Shown here: piece by piece, positions 7,712 to 15,743 of the stretch
Layout of the letters: each line of letters begins with the position of its first letter
How positions within the stretch are numbered: position 1 is the stretch's first letter
NCBI GenBank assembly: GCA_937925925.1
Contig: CALANA010000093.1
Span: forward strand, 1 to 33,394
Length of the DNA stretch: 33,394 nucleotides
From: an uncultured Chloroflexales bacterium
Lineage (GTDB): Bacteria > Chloroflexota > Chloroflexia > Chloroflexales > Chloroflexaceae
Direction of reading: 5' to 3'
The notes under the pieces: model-generated
What the model was told of the DNA's origin: nothing
What the model saw: the letters and a program-made list of their open reading frames with translations, nothing else
The model's database searches: none
Program-made: the position numbers and the translations under genes

Positions 7712-8707
7712 TTAGTTCGCCCTGAGTTGCGCGGCCAGCGCCAGGCTGCGCTGTTTGTAGCGTGCTGCATCGGCAGGATTGTTGCGCCGCCAGATACGAA
7801 TCGGCATATATTTTTGGATTTCGTACAGCAGATAAAACTGGCGACGAATCATCGCCGCCGGTGACGTATCACGTTGGATACCGTAGCCTTCCCAGAACGC
7901 CGGTTCACTGATACCACAGTAGTCGAGGACAGCAAACTCGATCTCAGGATCGCCCCACAGGGCGCGGTCAAAGTCTACGATACCGGTGACATGGCCTGTC
8001 GGATCAACCAGAATATTCTGGCTCCACACATCCATATGCAGCAGGGACGGTGCTACCGGGCGATCAAAGTAGTGCAGATACGGCTCCAGCAGGTCGCGCA
8101 TAGCCTGCGCTTCATATGACGTGTAACTTCCACAGGCCTCCACATCATCAATCAGCCGGTGCCACATGGCATGAAAGGCGGCTGCCCAGGTCGGTTGCGC
8201 TGGCAGCGGATGGTGCGCCCCCAGGTAGCCGTAGCCCGGCGGCTCACCATCGTCACGACGCGCCAGACAGGTTGTGCTGGTCAGGGCATGCAACTGGCGC
8301 ACATAGGTACCAACCTGTCGCAACGCACGATCTAGACTGGTAGGACTCAGCCCGACAACTTCGCTCAACGGCGTGCCCGGTAGCGCGGTCATCAACAGAT
8401 AATCGCGGTCGATGTGTGTGCGACTAAAGTCATACCCCACTATTTCTGCAACCGGTATGGTTGTTCTGGCGCGGATCAGGGCGTGCAGATCCGGCTCCTG
8501 ACGCATCATCAGCCGTTCGTAGAACAGAAAGCCCGCATCATCGGGCGGGGCAATACGTAACACGAAGCGTCCGATGCCACTCTCCACATAATAGGAGGTG
8601 TTGTGTTTGCCCGTGCGAATCGGCTGGAATGCCAGCGAAGCGGGATCGACAGCAAGCAACGGCCGCGTCAGTTCGATCAGGGTGGCGATCGCAAATGTCT
8701 CAGCCAC
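7712..8707 (-). CDS. Aminoglycoside phosphotransferase-like small-molecule kinase
   Basis: A 331-residue kinase-fold phosphotransferase (APH/choline kinase superfamily). The GTG at 8707 is preceded by AAGGAG at six bases, and that site overlaps the stop of the upstream hydrolase gene. The N-lobe contains RTGKHNTSYYVESGIGRFVLRI. The catalytic loop is LLHMDVWSQNILVD, giving the HxDxxxxN Brenner motif, and the metal-binding segment is GIVDFDRALWGDPEIEFA. Family members phosphorylate aminoglycosides, homoserine, methylthioribose, fructosamine and others, so the substrate is not predictable. Its place at the end of a housekeeping-like operon argues against a dedicated resistance gene. Confidence 0.85.
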   Translation of the reverse strand: MAETFAIATLIELTRPLLAVDPASLAFQPIRTGKHNTSYYVESGIGRFVLRIAPPDDAGFLFYERLMMRQEPDLHALIRARTTIPVAEIVGYDFSRTHIDRDYLLMTALPGTPLSEVVGLSPTSLDRALRQVGTYVRQLHALTSTTCLARRDDGEPPGYGYLGAHHPLPAQPTWAAAFHAMWHRLIDDVEACGSYTSYEAQAMRDLLEPYLHYFDRPVAPSLLHMDVWSQNILVDPTGHVTGIVDFDRALWGDPEIEFAVLDYCGISEPAFWEGYGIQRDTSPAAMIRRQFYLLYEIQKYMPIRIWRRNNPADAARYKQRSLALAAQLRAN

Positions 8708-8717
8708 AGCGGTCTCC

Positions 8718-9362
8718 TTAACGCCCCATATCCCAGGTTGCATCGCCGTAGAATGCGCCGTGATCGCGCTGCACAAAAGCGGTAATCGCTGCCCGCCGGT
8801 CGCCTAGTCGAAAGTATGGCCCGTGACCGGGATAGCAGATCGTGTCATCCGGCCAGGTAAGAATGATCGTTTGCAGCGTGTGCAACGTGGTACGAAAACC
8901 TTCAACCGTCCAGGTTTTCCCTGGCCCACCATCGAAGAGGGTATCACCAACAATAATGCGCTGATCGTTGGACAGCGCAAAGCAAAGCATGTCTTCGCTG
9001 TGACCAGGGGTATGATAGACGAGCAGGCTGTGGGTGCCCACCTGCACCACATCGCCGTCGTTGAGCCAGCGGTCGGCAGTGGGCATAATGCCCCGTGAAC
9101 GTGGCGCGGGATGCGCCAGCAGCGGCACCTGCAATGCGTCCCGCATAGCGTCAAGGGCACCCACATGATCGGCATGGCTGTGAGTCAGCAACATAGCAAT
9201 CGGCGTCGTATCGACGAGCAGCGCGTGCAAGGTATCCGGCTCGGCACCGGGATCGATCAAGACGCTCTGGCGGGTCTGTGGGCAAACCAGGACATAGGTA
9301 TTCATCGGCCAGGGGCCAACAGCCTGGGTACGTAACTCCATCCTCTCTGGATTATGGGTCAT
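8718..9362 (-). CDS. Metallo-beta-lactamase fold hydrolase (glyoxalase II-like)
   Basis: A 214-residue MBL-fold enzyme. The ATG at 9362 has AGGAGG six bases upstream. The metal ligands are all visible: THSHADH (His61, His63, Asp65, His66), His121 in HTPGHSED, Asp140 in IIVGDTLF, and a final His in CYPGHGP. The short length and the ITYPGHGP-like ending place it in the hydroxyacylglutathione-hydrolase-like group, members of which split thioesters or related compounds. The C-terminal substrate domain of true glyoxalase II is reduced. It is the middle gene of a three-gene operon, with 10-base gaps on either side. Confidence 0.88.
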   Translation of the reverse strand: MTHNPERMELRTQAVGPWPMNTYVLVCPQTRQSVLIDPGAEPDTLHALLVDTTPIAMLLTHSHADHVGALDAMRDALQVPLLAHPAPRSRGIMPTADRWLNDGDVVQVGTHSLLVYHTPGHSEDMLCFALSNDQRIIVGDTLFDGGPGKTWTVEGFRTTLHTLQTIILTWPDDTICYPGHGPYFRLGDRRAAITAFVQRDHGAFYGDATWDMGR

Positions 9363-9372
9363 CACACACCTC

Positions 9373-9867
9373 CTAAAAATCACCTACATCCCACTCCACC
9401 ACATCACCCTCACGGATTATGCCCTCAACCAGGACGCGGGCATACAGGCGACTCCATCCGGGGTGCAGCTTTTGCGAAATACGGGTGAATTGCCCATCCT
9501 GAAAAGAGTCGGCAATAATGCTGCACGGCGCAGCATAGCCGGTAATTTCAATCCGTAGTCGATCACCAATCCGTAGACAGTCACCTACTTGCAACGTGTC
9601 CCAATCCAGGCCACTGATGGTCAGGTTCTCGCCAGTGGTACCTGGTGCAATTGCATGCCCTTCGGCCTGCAACGCCTGAATGTGTTCATAGGAAAAAAGC
9701 GAAACGGCGCGAGTCGGGCCACCGTGATAGCGACGGTCGCGCTGTTTGTCGCCACACACGCCCGCGATGGTCACTTCGGCCTGTGGGACGGGTTGCTTCG
9801 GTACGCCCCCCTCTGGATTGACATTGATTTGCACGACCTGTCCAGTCTTGTTGCTGCTCATCGACAT
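9373..9867 (-). CDS. MOSC domain protein
   Basis: A 164-residue protein made of one MOSC domain, the C-terminal module of molybdenum cofactor sulfurase and of YiiM-like enzymes. The start chosen is the ATG at 9867 (MSMSSNKTGQVVQINVNPEG). Family features are GVCGDKQRDRRYHGGPTRAV, SYEHIQALQAEG, GTTGENLTISGLDWDTLQVGD and the conserved Cys in GYAAPCSII. Stand-alone MOSC proteins bind molybdenum cofactor or reduce N-hydroxylated compounds; which applies here is not evident. It heads an operon with the MBL hydrolase and the kinase-like gene. A foldback element lies 40 bases upstream of the start and could affect its promoter. Confidence 0.87.
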   Translation of the reverse strand: MSMSSNKTGQVVQINVNPEGGVPKQPVPQAEVTIAGVCGDKQRDRRYHGGPTRAVSLFSYEHIQALQAEGHAIAPGTTGENLTISGLDWDTLQVGDCLRIGDRLRIEITGYAAPCSIIADSFQDGQFTRISQKLHPGWSRLYARVLVEGIIREGDVVEWDVGDF

Positions 9868-9906
9868 ATATTTGGTACCTTTACAATATACAGAACATAC
9901 CTGGTA

Positions 9907-10022
9907 ATACCAATTACTGGTGTCCACTCCGCATTGGCTCTGTCCTTTCACGTTCCCCAAAAGCTGGTAGTAAGCGGTTTGCCGTATAAAGCTCATGCGG
10001 AAAGTTCACCAGTAATTGGTAT
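9907..10022. mobile_element. 116-bp foldback element (MITE-like)
   Basis: ATACCAATTACTGGTG (9907-9922) is repeated perfectly in inverted orientation at 10007-10022, and the match continues imperfectly to CCGCAT on both sides. There is no coding capacity. The ends match those of the element at 6776-7031, so this is a dispersed family. Confidence 0.75.
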
Positions 10023-10191
10023 AAGCAATCGTACACCAGAGTCTCGGCGTGAACTGGATCAGCGGTACCGCAGGAGGCGGCATGGCAGCCGCACTCCATA
10101 GTCGAACGGTCTACGCTTCACCTGCGCCGTGTGCAGCAGTGGAGCGGTGTCAGGCGGAAGCGCTTGTTAGGTGCCAATTTCTGATAAATTC

Positions 10192-10403
10192 TTATCCAAC
10201 AGACAATTGCCACAAATCTTTGACCAAAAATGTTTGAAAGTCTCTGATCTGCTCTCGAAGTCGTTCGTTGGTGATCATTTCCGGGCGCGGATCAACATAG
10301 TACACACCATCTAATCTGTTTAATGCTACTGTATAGCCCAGGAAATGATTACTTTTGAAGGTCGAGTTAATTCCAAAAATGCTATTACCTGCTGTAACCG
10401 TTC
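10192..10403 (-). pseudogene. 3' fragment of an unidentified gene
   Basis: On the minus strand a frame ends with TAA at 10192-10194 and reads back through FGINSTFKSNHFLGYTVALN, RLDGVYYVDPRPEMITNERL and REQIRDFQTFLVKDLWQLSVG. This has the look of real protein, with balanced composition and amphipathic helices. The frame meets a stop inside the GC-rich inverted-repeat unit at 10394-10509, and no start with a ribosome binding site is present, so only about 67 C-terminal residues survive. I do not recognise the family. Insertion of the repeat unit is a plausible cause of the truncation; no continuation was found on its far side. Confidence 0.45.
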
Positions 10404-10509
10404 AGGTGGGGTGGTCAGGAGGGGCGTTGCCCCTCCTGGAGTCTCCTGGTTTTGCGGGGGCCTGCGGCCCCTGCGCCCCCGCCGGCGCAGGTACCACCTG
10501 AACGGTTAC
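10394..10509. mobile_element. 116-bp GC-rich inverted-repeat unit
   Basis: GTAACCGTTCAGGTGG (10394-10409) is perfectly inverted at 10494-10509. Inside are further hairpins, AGGAGGGGC/GCCCCTCCT and GGGGGC...GCCCCC. There is no coding capacity. It looks like an inserted non-autonomous element at the broken edge of the gene fragment at 10192-10403. Confidence 0.65.
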
Positions 10510-10599
10510 CTAGCCACCTGACACTTTGACAAAAGGTGGTTAATCGAATCGCCAACTCCGGTAGCATTGGTCTATCACCCTATTCTCAGGAGGGCAGCG

Positions 10600-10773
10600 A
10601 TGTCGATCAACCGATTGTATCATACCTGGCTTCAGCGGATTAGGCAACTGCGTCCAAATGAGCGAATCACGCGGCTGCGCAATTTTGCCTGGTTGGTGAC
10701 GGGCATTTACCAGAGTCGTTCGGTACACGTGCGCAAGATAGCGGAGGGGGTGCCGGCAATTGGTAGAACACAA
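10600..10773 (+). pseudogene. Truncated transposase, N-terminal remnant (IS4-like)
   Basis: From the ATG at 10600, with AGGAGG six bases upstream, the frame reads MSINRLYHTWLQRIRQLRPN, ERITRLRNFAWLVTGIYQSR and SVHVRKIAEGVPAIGRTQ. This is the characteristic start of DDE transposases of the IS4 type common in Chloroflexota. After about 58 residues the similarity stops, and the frame runs antisense into the 3' end of the amidase gene. The catalytic domain is missing, so it cannot be active. The junction near 10773 marks an old deletion or insertion point exactly at the amidase stop codon. Confidence 0.7.
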
Positions 10774-12156
10774 TTACACCATCATCTCACTAAAGGCCGT
10801 CAACTCCCCTACCTGCACATTAGTCCAGTTGCCATTGGGGGGAACGCGGGCGTGCAGCACATCAAGCGCAAAAGGCATCGCCACCAGCGATTGCCCATCG
10901 ATAGTCGCACGCTCTGCTGGCCCCAACGGGGCACCCAGCCGGTTCGTAATCGCGTGGCGGTTGAACAGGGCTTCACGGTCGAAAGGCCGCCCGGTGCGCT
11001 GTTGATACAGGTTGTCGAGCAACAGTGAGCGCAACTCACGCTCTTCCGGTGAACGGGCATCAGCACCATACATATCGTTGGTCAAGGCACTCAGGCGCAG
11101 AATAGTACTCCACTCTCCCACCGGGGAACAGAGCGTATCGAACGCAAAATGCTGACAGGCATAATTGCGCCCGCTGCTTGTGCGCCGTTCAAGCCGCTGG
11201 TTGGGGCCAATTGGCACGCCAATCTCTGGATTGGCGAGATAGAACTGATGGAACGCCCAGCCCGGCTGAAAGCCATTCGCCGGATCAGCCGCCAGGAACA
11301 AAGCTTGTAGCAGGCCATCCCGCAGCGGCGGCAACGTCACGCGCAGGGTCTGGATCTGTTCAGGCTGATTGGATGGCGCATAATACAGATCACGGGCATA
11401 GGCTTCCATAATAAAAGGTTGCTGCCTGGCTGTCTGTTCTGATCCAGGAGGGCTAGCCGGCGCAATCAGCGCTACTGGCATGCCCGTCTGCCGCGAGAGC
11501 GGTGAGATCAAAAACGGCGCCGGGGATGGATACCTTGCGCCAGCCACACGATACGCCAGGTCGATCAGCAGTCGCCCCAGTTGTGGGGAGGGCGGCAATG
11601 GCTCTAGCGGCGGAGGTGGCGGAGGTGGTGGCGATGCTATTTCTGGCTCTGTTGCATAGACCTGCGCTACAAACTGCTGCCATGGAAATCCGGCCGGGTC
11701 AGTTTTGCGTCCAGGAGCAATGTCCAGATGGCGCACGAGTTGATGACGCGGAACGTTGTATTGCGCCACCAGTCTCCGTGTGAGCCACAATGCCGCATTG
11801 TACTGCGCGGGTGGATAGGGATCACGCCCAGTATTCAGGTTCGATAACTCAATACCGATCGACACCGGGTTACAGCCAGTGTAGTAGTTAATCCGCCGTC
11901 CATCAACAATCCAGGTGCTTGGCCCGGCGTGCCAGGCAATATTCTGGTCGGCTACCATCTGCGAAATGTTCCCGGCTTTGTCAATATAATAGTGGATCGA
12001 AACCCACGTATTGCGCGTCTGACCGCCACCATTGCGAAGCCAGTTAAAATCCCCGGGAGCAGTGCCGGCAGTCGCATGCAACACCACCATCCGCACCCGA
12101 CTACTGGTACCCACTTGAAAATGATCCCGTGTCATACCGACCCACTGGATCTGCAT
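10774..12156 (-). CDS. N-acetylmuramoyl-L-alanine amidase (Amidase_2) with C-terminal extension
   Basis: A 460-residue zinc amidase that should cut the bond between muramic acid and the stem peptide. The catalytic domain fills residues 1-168: VVLHATAGT gives zinc ligand His27, RHLDIAPGRKTDP gives His143 and Asp153, and IAWHAG and GIELSN are further family motifs. A Pro-rich linker (176-191) leads to about 270 residues that include two related blocks around GVPIGPNQRLERR and GAPLGPAERATIDG, reminiscent of LGFP-type wall-associated repeats. There is no signal peptide at the N-terminus, so export is unclear. AAAGGA precedes the ATG. The stop lies at the junction with a transposase remnant. Confidence 0.85.
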   Translation of the reverse strand: MQIQWVGMTRDHFQVGTSSRVRMVVLHATAGTAPGDFNWLRNGGGQTRNTWVSIHYYIDKAGNISQMVADQNIAWHAGPSTWIVDGRRINYYTGCNPVSIGIELSNLNTGRDPYPPAQYNAALWLTRRLVAQYNVPRHQLVRHLDIAPGRKTDPAGFPWQQFVAQVYATEPEIASPPPPPPPPLEPLPPSPQLGRLLIDLAYRVAGARYPSPAPFLISPLSRQTGMPVALIAPASPPGSEQTARQQPFIMEAYARDLYYAPSNQPEQIQTLRVTLPPLRDGLLQALFLAADPANGFQPGWAFHQFYLANPEIGVPIGPNQRLERRTSSGRNYACQHFAFDTLCSPVGEWSTILRLSALTNDMYGADARSPEERELRSLLLDNLYQQRTGRPFDREALFNRHAITNRLGAPLGPAERATIDGQSLVAMPFALDVLHARVPPNGNWTNVQVGELTAFSEMMV

Positions 12157-12263
12157 ACCCTGTTCCTTTGCTATTCAGGCACACGCTGCCTGGTGCCATA
12201 CTCTTCTTGCATCGTCACTCTTTGATGTGTGAGCGGGTTGGGGTGTTCTAACGTTCTAAGCGT

Positions 12264-12394
12264 CTGTCTGAAAAAGGGTATGGAGTATGGCAGCCATGCT
12301 GCCGCTGTGTTGATAGGAACCCTTTGGCTGCCCAGCGCAAAAGGGCGTACAGGGAGCGTATGCGGCACAGCCCCACACTCCTCTTTTCAGACAG
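12264..12394. repeat. 131-bp inverted-repeat unit with CTGTCTGAAAA ends
   Basis: CTGTCTGAAAA (12264-12274) is perfectly inverted at 12384-12394, with weaker pairing further in (CCCTTT/AAAGGG around 12320). There is no open frame of interest. It is either a small mobile element or a structured RNA; similar ends were not seen elsewhere in the window. Confidence 0.45.
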
Positions 12395-12475
12395 GTACTC
12401 ACGTTCTACCGCATCACGTCACTGTTGACAGTACGTAACAGTATAGCATGCTGCGGAAGTATCCCGATACGTAAC

Positions 12476-12652
12476 AGGACGCACGCGGTCGCTCGCCGCT
12501 ACTGTTTTTTCGCCTTCAGCAGTGTGGAAGAAACGTGTTATTTGCCCCAAATTTTCGCTTTCAGCGAAAATTTGGGGCGAGGAAACCCAAAAGTACTGCT
12601 CTGCCAAAGGCGAAAAAGGCGTTGTGTTCGAACGACCGCGTATTCATGTACG
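12476..12652. mobile_element. Palindromic-end intergenic repeat, copy 4
   Basis: The left end is AGGACGCACGCGGTCGCTC, and the right side carries GAACGACCGCGT. The centre is a perfect 16-bp hairpin (12544-12559 with 12563-12578, loop TTC). The right half, read on the minus strand, has the family signature TTTCGCCTTTGGCAGAGC, then AGTACTTTT. It lies just upstream in map position of the S41 protease stop. Confidence 0.65.
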
Positions 12653-12682
12653 TAAGCACACGCCAGCGCGATCCTTATTCAG

Positions 12683-14065
12683 TCACCAGGCCAACGCACG
12701 CTGCAACTCAGCCACTGCCGCCTGCATGTGTGGATCATCGGCGGGCGCAAAGTACCACCACTCGACATCCACGAGCTGATCGGGCATAACACCATGGCCT
12801 TCGATCATGGTTCCATCAGGCAAGTGGTAGGCCAGTTCGGCCAGCCAGAGCCGTGAGCCGTCGAAAAACTCATGGGCGCGTAAGTTTTCGGTATTACCGG
12901 CGCTAGGCATACCCACCACCTGTGCCCGCCCCAGTACTTGCAAGCCAGCCGTAAACATCTCCGCCGCACTGATCGTCTCTGGATCGATCAGCACCACCAG
13001 CGGTACCTCAGCCAGCGCCGGTAACGTCATACCCGTTGGTACCACCAGATCGGCCCTAAAAAACCGTCCACGCTGGCTCCCGATCATGCCCCCATCAACA
13101 AACAGCGCCAGCGTCTTAAGCATATAATCGACCCGACCGCCGCTGTTGCCTCGCACATCAATGATCAAGCCTGCCAGCGGCTCATCGGCCACGAGTTGTT
13201 CCAGATGGAACTGGACGTGCTGATCCAGACGGTCAATATTAAACGTACCAATACGCAAGACTCCAATCTGCGTCCCTGGCAGTAGCTCAACCTCAACCTG
13301 CTGAAAGGCACTGGCCGGTATTGCCCGCCGTATAACCTCGATCTGACGCGTCGTTCCCTCGGCAGAACGCACTGTAAGCTCGATACGGCTGCCTGGTGGC
13401 CCGCGTACCACCTGCAACGCGCTGGCTCCCCTGGTAGCAATGAGCTGTGGGACAGGCACGCCATCAATCGCCAGCACAATATCACGCCGTTGCAATCCTG
13501 CTTCGGCGGCTGGGCCTTCCCGCGCCAGTTGCATGATTAACCAGCCTTCGGCCACGACGCGCAGCGTGGCCCCGATGCCGCTATATTCCAGATGGCCGTG
13601 AAAGCGACCCTGCGTTGTCGCAACGTCCTGAGGTGACTCGAACCACGAATGATCGTCATCCAGCGTGATGATCATATCACGTAACACCTGGTAGAACTTT
13701 TCGGTAGTCAGTGCCGCGCTCACCCGTGGCGCAAAAGTAGCGCGGATGGTATCCCAATCCAGACCATTATAGTCATCATACACATAATTGTCGCGTACTA
13801 CCGTCCAGACCTGATCGAAGAGTTGTGCGCGCTGATCGAGTGTGAGGGGCATCAGAGTCGCTGTGGGTGCCAGCGGTGCCACCGTTATGGTTGGAGTTGG
13901 CGTATGCGTCGAGCGAGGCGTAGACATTGGACGGGGCGTAGCGGGCACATCCACAATGACCGCAACGGACGGGGTCGTGGTGGGTGGCAGGGTTATGGGC
14001 GCGAACACGAACTGGCAACAGGTCAACACACCCACACAGAGGATAACTAGAATGACTGTACGCAA
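12683..14065 (-). CDS. S41 family peptidase lipoprotein with PDZ domain
   Basis: A 460-residue C-terminal-processing-type protease. The start is a TTG at 14065; no in-frame ATG or GTG exists before the upstream stop. A signal peptide ends in VLTCC, so it is probably lipid-anchored, followed by a Pro/Thr-rich linker to about residue 72. The N-terminal helical domain precedes a PDZ domain (about 160-245, GPAAEAGLQRRDIVLAIDGV). The protease core has IIDVRGNSGG (301-310) and PETISAAEMFTAGL with probable nucleophile Ser366. The CtpA-type catalytic Lys region reads VGMPSAGNTEN, without the expected Lys, as in S41 members that use another catalytic arrangement. It probably acts outside the cell membrane. 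Confidence 0.85.
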   Translation of the reverse strand: MRTVILVILCVGVLTCCQFVFAPITLPPTTTPSVAVIVDVPATPRPMSTPRSTHTPTPTITVAPLAPTATLMPLTLDQRAQLFDQVWTVVRDNYVYDDYNGLDWDTIRATFAPRVSAALTTEKFYQVLRDMIITLDDDHSWFESPQDVATTQGRFHGHLEYSGIGATLRVVAEGWLIMQLAREGPAAEAGLQRRDIVLAIDGVPVPQLIATRGASALQVVRGPPGSRIELTVRSAEGTTRQIEVIRRAIPASAFQQVEVELLPGTQIGVLRIGTFNIDRLDQHVQFHLEQLVADEPLAGLIIDVRGNSGGRVDYMLKTLALFVDGGMIGSQRGRFFRADLVVPTGMTLPALAEVPLVVLIDPETISAAEMFTAGLQVLGRAQVVGMPSAGNTENLRAHEFFDGSRLWLAELAYHLPDGTMIEGHGVMPDQLVDVEWWYFAPADDPHMQAAVAELQRALAW

Positions 14066-14160
14066 TGTCCGTATGTTCTCTATCTCTAGCTTAAAACGAA
14101 AAAGGAAAGATATGAGTATAATACCACAGCAGCATGCAAATCGGAAGGTAACAAATCTCT

Positions 14161-15312
14161 ATGATGCAGCATTCCACTCCGCACGTTCCAACAGCGGCCG
14201 ATATGATCGAGTTCAGTCCAGGGCATCCCGATCCCGCCTTACTGCCGGTTGCAGGCATGGGTCGGGCGGCAATGGAGACCGTCCAACAGGCTGGCCCTCT
14301 GGCGTTGATGTACGGTGCTGAACGTGGGCCGGCGGCATTACTCGACCAGTTGCGCACCCATATCGGTCAACAAGAGGGCACAATGCCTCCGGGAGACTGC
14401 ATGATGATTACGGGTGGCATCTCTCAGGCACTGGATATGCTGTGTGCGCGGTTGACCCGGCGCGGTGATATTGTGCTGGTTGAGTCACCCACCTATCATC
14501 TGGCATTGCACATCTTTCGCGATTATGGCCTGACCCTGGCACCTATTCCGGTTGATGACCAGGGTTTGCGCGTTGATATGGTGGAAAATGTGTACAAGAC
14601 GTTGCAGCTCCAGGGTCAGCAGGTACGCTTTCTCTATACCATTCCCACCTTCAACAATCCGACTGGCATGAATCTGGCACCTGAACGCCGGAGCGACCTG
14701 GTCGCGTTGGCTCAACGGACAGGCTTGCTGATTATCGAAGACGATGCCTATCGTGAGTTGTGGTACGATGCGCCGCCACCGCCGTCGCTCTGGCAACTGG
14801 CACCGGTCGGGCCGGTCATTCGCCTTGGATCGTTTACCAAGGTGCTGGCACCAGGCCTGCGATTAGGCTGGATGCTCGCTACGCCCGCTATTGTGCAACG
14901 CTGTCTAAATAGCGGCTTGCTCAACAGTGGTGGTGGTATCAATCATTTCACGGCCCAGGTGGTTAGCACGTTTCTGGCCCAGGAAGGGTTTGATGCGCAT
15001 CTTACCATGCTGCGCGATGCCTATCATCGTCGCCGTGATATTCTCCTGGCAGCACTGGCCCGCTATCTGCCCAACGACTGTACCTGGCGCACACCAATGG
15101 GTGGCTTCTTTGTCTGGATTCGCTTGCCGACACACTACGATACGGCACGCCTGCTACCGACATCCCACGCCGCCGGTGTCGGCTTTGTGCCCGGTCATTG
15201 CTTCTACAGCGGCAGCGGTGGCGAGCGGTATCTACGCCTCTCGTTTAGCCTGCTGACACCCGAAGTCATGGAGGAAGGAGTGCGCCGCCTGAGTAACGTC
15301 TTACTCCGCTAA
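14161..15312 (+). CDS. PLP-dependent class I/II aminotransferase (MocR/LysN-like)
   Basis: A 383-residue fold-type I aminotransferase of the 2-aminoadipate/aromatic group. Key sites are NNPTG (165-169), EDDAYRELWY (193-202, Asp194 and Tyr197 contacting the cofactor), and GSFTKVLAPGLRLGWM with Schiff-base Lys227; the carboxylate-binding Arg is in ERYLRLSFS. No N-terminal GntR DNA-binding domain is present, so it is a metabolic enzyme rather than a MocR regulator. AAGGTAA lies before the ATG pair at 14161/14164. It is divergent from the S41 protease and stands as a single gene ahead of the riboflavin operon. Substrate cannot be fixed; lysine/2-aminoadipate or branched/aromatic amino acids are typical. 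Confidence 0.87.
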   Translation: MMQHSTPHVPTAADMIEFSPGHPDPALLPVAGMGRAAMETVQQAGPLALMYGAERGPAALLDQLRTHIGQQEGTMPPGDCMMITGGISQALDMLCARLTRRGDIVLVESPTYHLALHIFRDYGLTLAPIPVDDQGLRVDMVENVYKTLQLQGQQVRFLYTIPTFNNPTGMNLAPERRSDLVALAQRTGLLIIEDDAYRELWYDAPPPPSLWQLAPVGPVIRLGSFTKVLAPGLRLGWMLATPAIVQRCLNSGLLNSGGGINHFTAQVVSTFLAQEGFDAHLTMLRDAYHRRRDILLAALARYLPNDCTWRTPMGGFFVWIRLPTHYDTARLLPTSHAAGVGFVPGHCFYSGSGGERYLRLSFSLLTPEVMEEGVRRLSNVLLR

Positions 15313-15385
15313 TTCCATAATGCTGAACGAGTGTTGATCGCGGTTCATCGCCAGGCTCCCAGGACAATGACGGTACCCGGCTCTA

Positions 15386-15414
15386 TTGACGCTCTGCGCA
15401 CTTTATAGTACACT
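15386..15414 (+). promoter_or_regulatory. Promoter of the riboflavin operon
   Basis: TTGACG (15386-15391) and TACACT (15409-15414) are separated by 17 bases and lie 24 bases before the FMN riboswitch, the right place for its transcription start. Confidence 0.65.
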
Positions 15415-15438
15415 CCTTATGACCAACAATAAAAAACA

Positions 15439-15595
15439 AAACCTTCGGGGCAGGGTGTAATTCCCGACCGGCGGTAATACTGAAGGCGATCACAGCCAGA
15501 TCATTGGTGATTGTCGCACAGTTAGCCCGCGAGCCGCAAGGCAGACTCTGGTGTGATCCCAGGGCCGACGGTATAGTCCGGATGGGAGAAGGTTT
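15439..15595 (+). promoter_or_regulatory. FMN riboswitch (RFN element)
   Basis: The conserved aptamer strings are present in order: CTTCGGGGCAGGGTG, AATTCCCGACCGGCGGT, AGCCCGCGAGCC, then CAGGGCCGACGGT and ATAGTCCGGATGGGAGAAGG. The closing P1 stem pairs AAACCTTC (15439-15446) with GAAGGTTT (15588-15595). FMN binding should reduce expression of the rib operon that starts 148 bases downstream. Confidence 0.96.
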
Positions 15596-15627
15596 GGACT
15601 GGCGCGTACTGGTCAGATCAACGTCGG

Positions 15628-15644
15628 GCAGGTTATCAACCTGC
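15628..15644 (+). promoter_or_regulatory. Hairpin in the riboswitch expression platform
   Basis: GCAGGTT (15628-15634) and AACCTGC (15638-15644) form a perfect 7-bp stem with loop ATC between the aptamer and ribD. It has no U-run after it, so it is not a plain terminator; control may act on translation or by a longer alternative fold. Confidence 0.4.
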
Positions 15645-15743
15645 TCATTGCGGTGTATCTCGATTCAAGCGCGTGCCACGTTGTGCATGCCTGAACCCAC
15701 CGCATGCTGCGCCCCCCGAAGTTAGACGCTGGGGAGCGTTGCA

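Noticed and set aside
7543..7770. Minus-strand frame with a CMCIAPGTGGRGGTIGPLVA stretch
   Set aside because: It looked mildly protein-like, but it overlaps the end of the kinase-like gene and has no start signal. It could be the remnant of a lost gene; the evidence is too thin to list.
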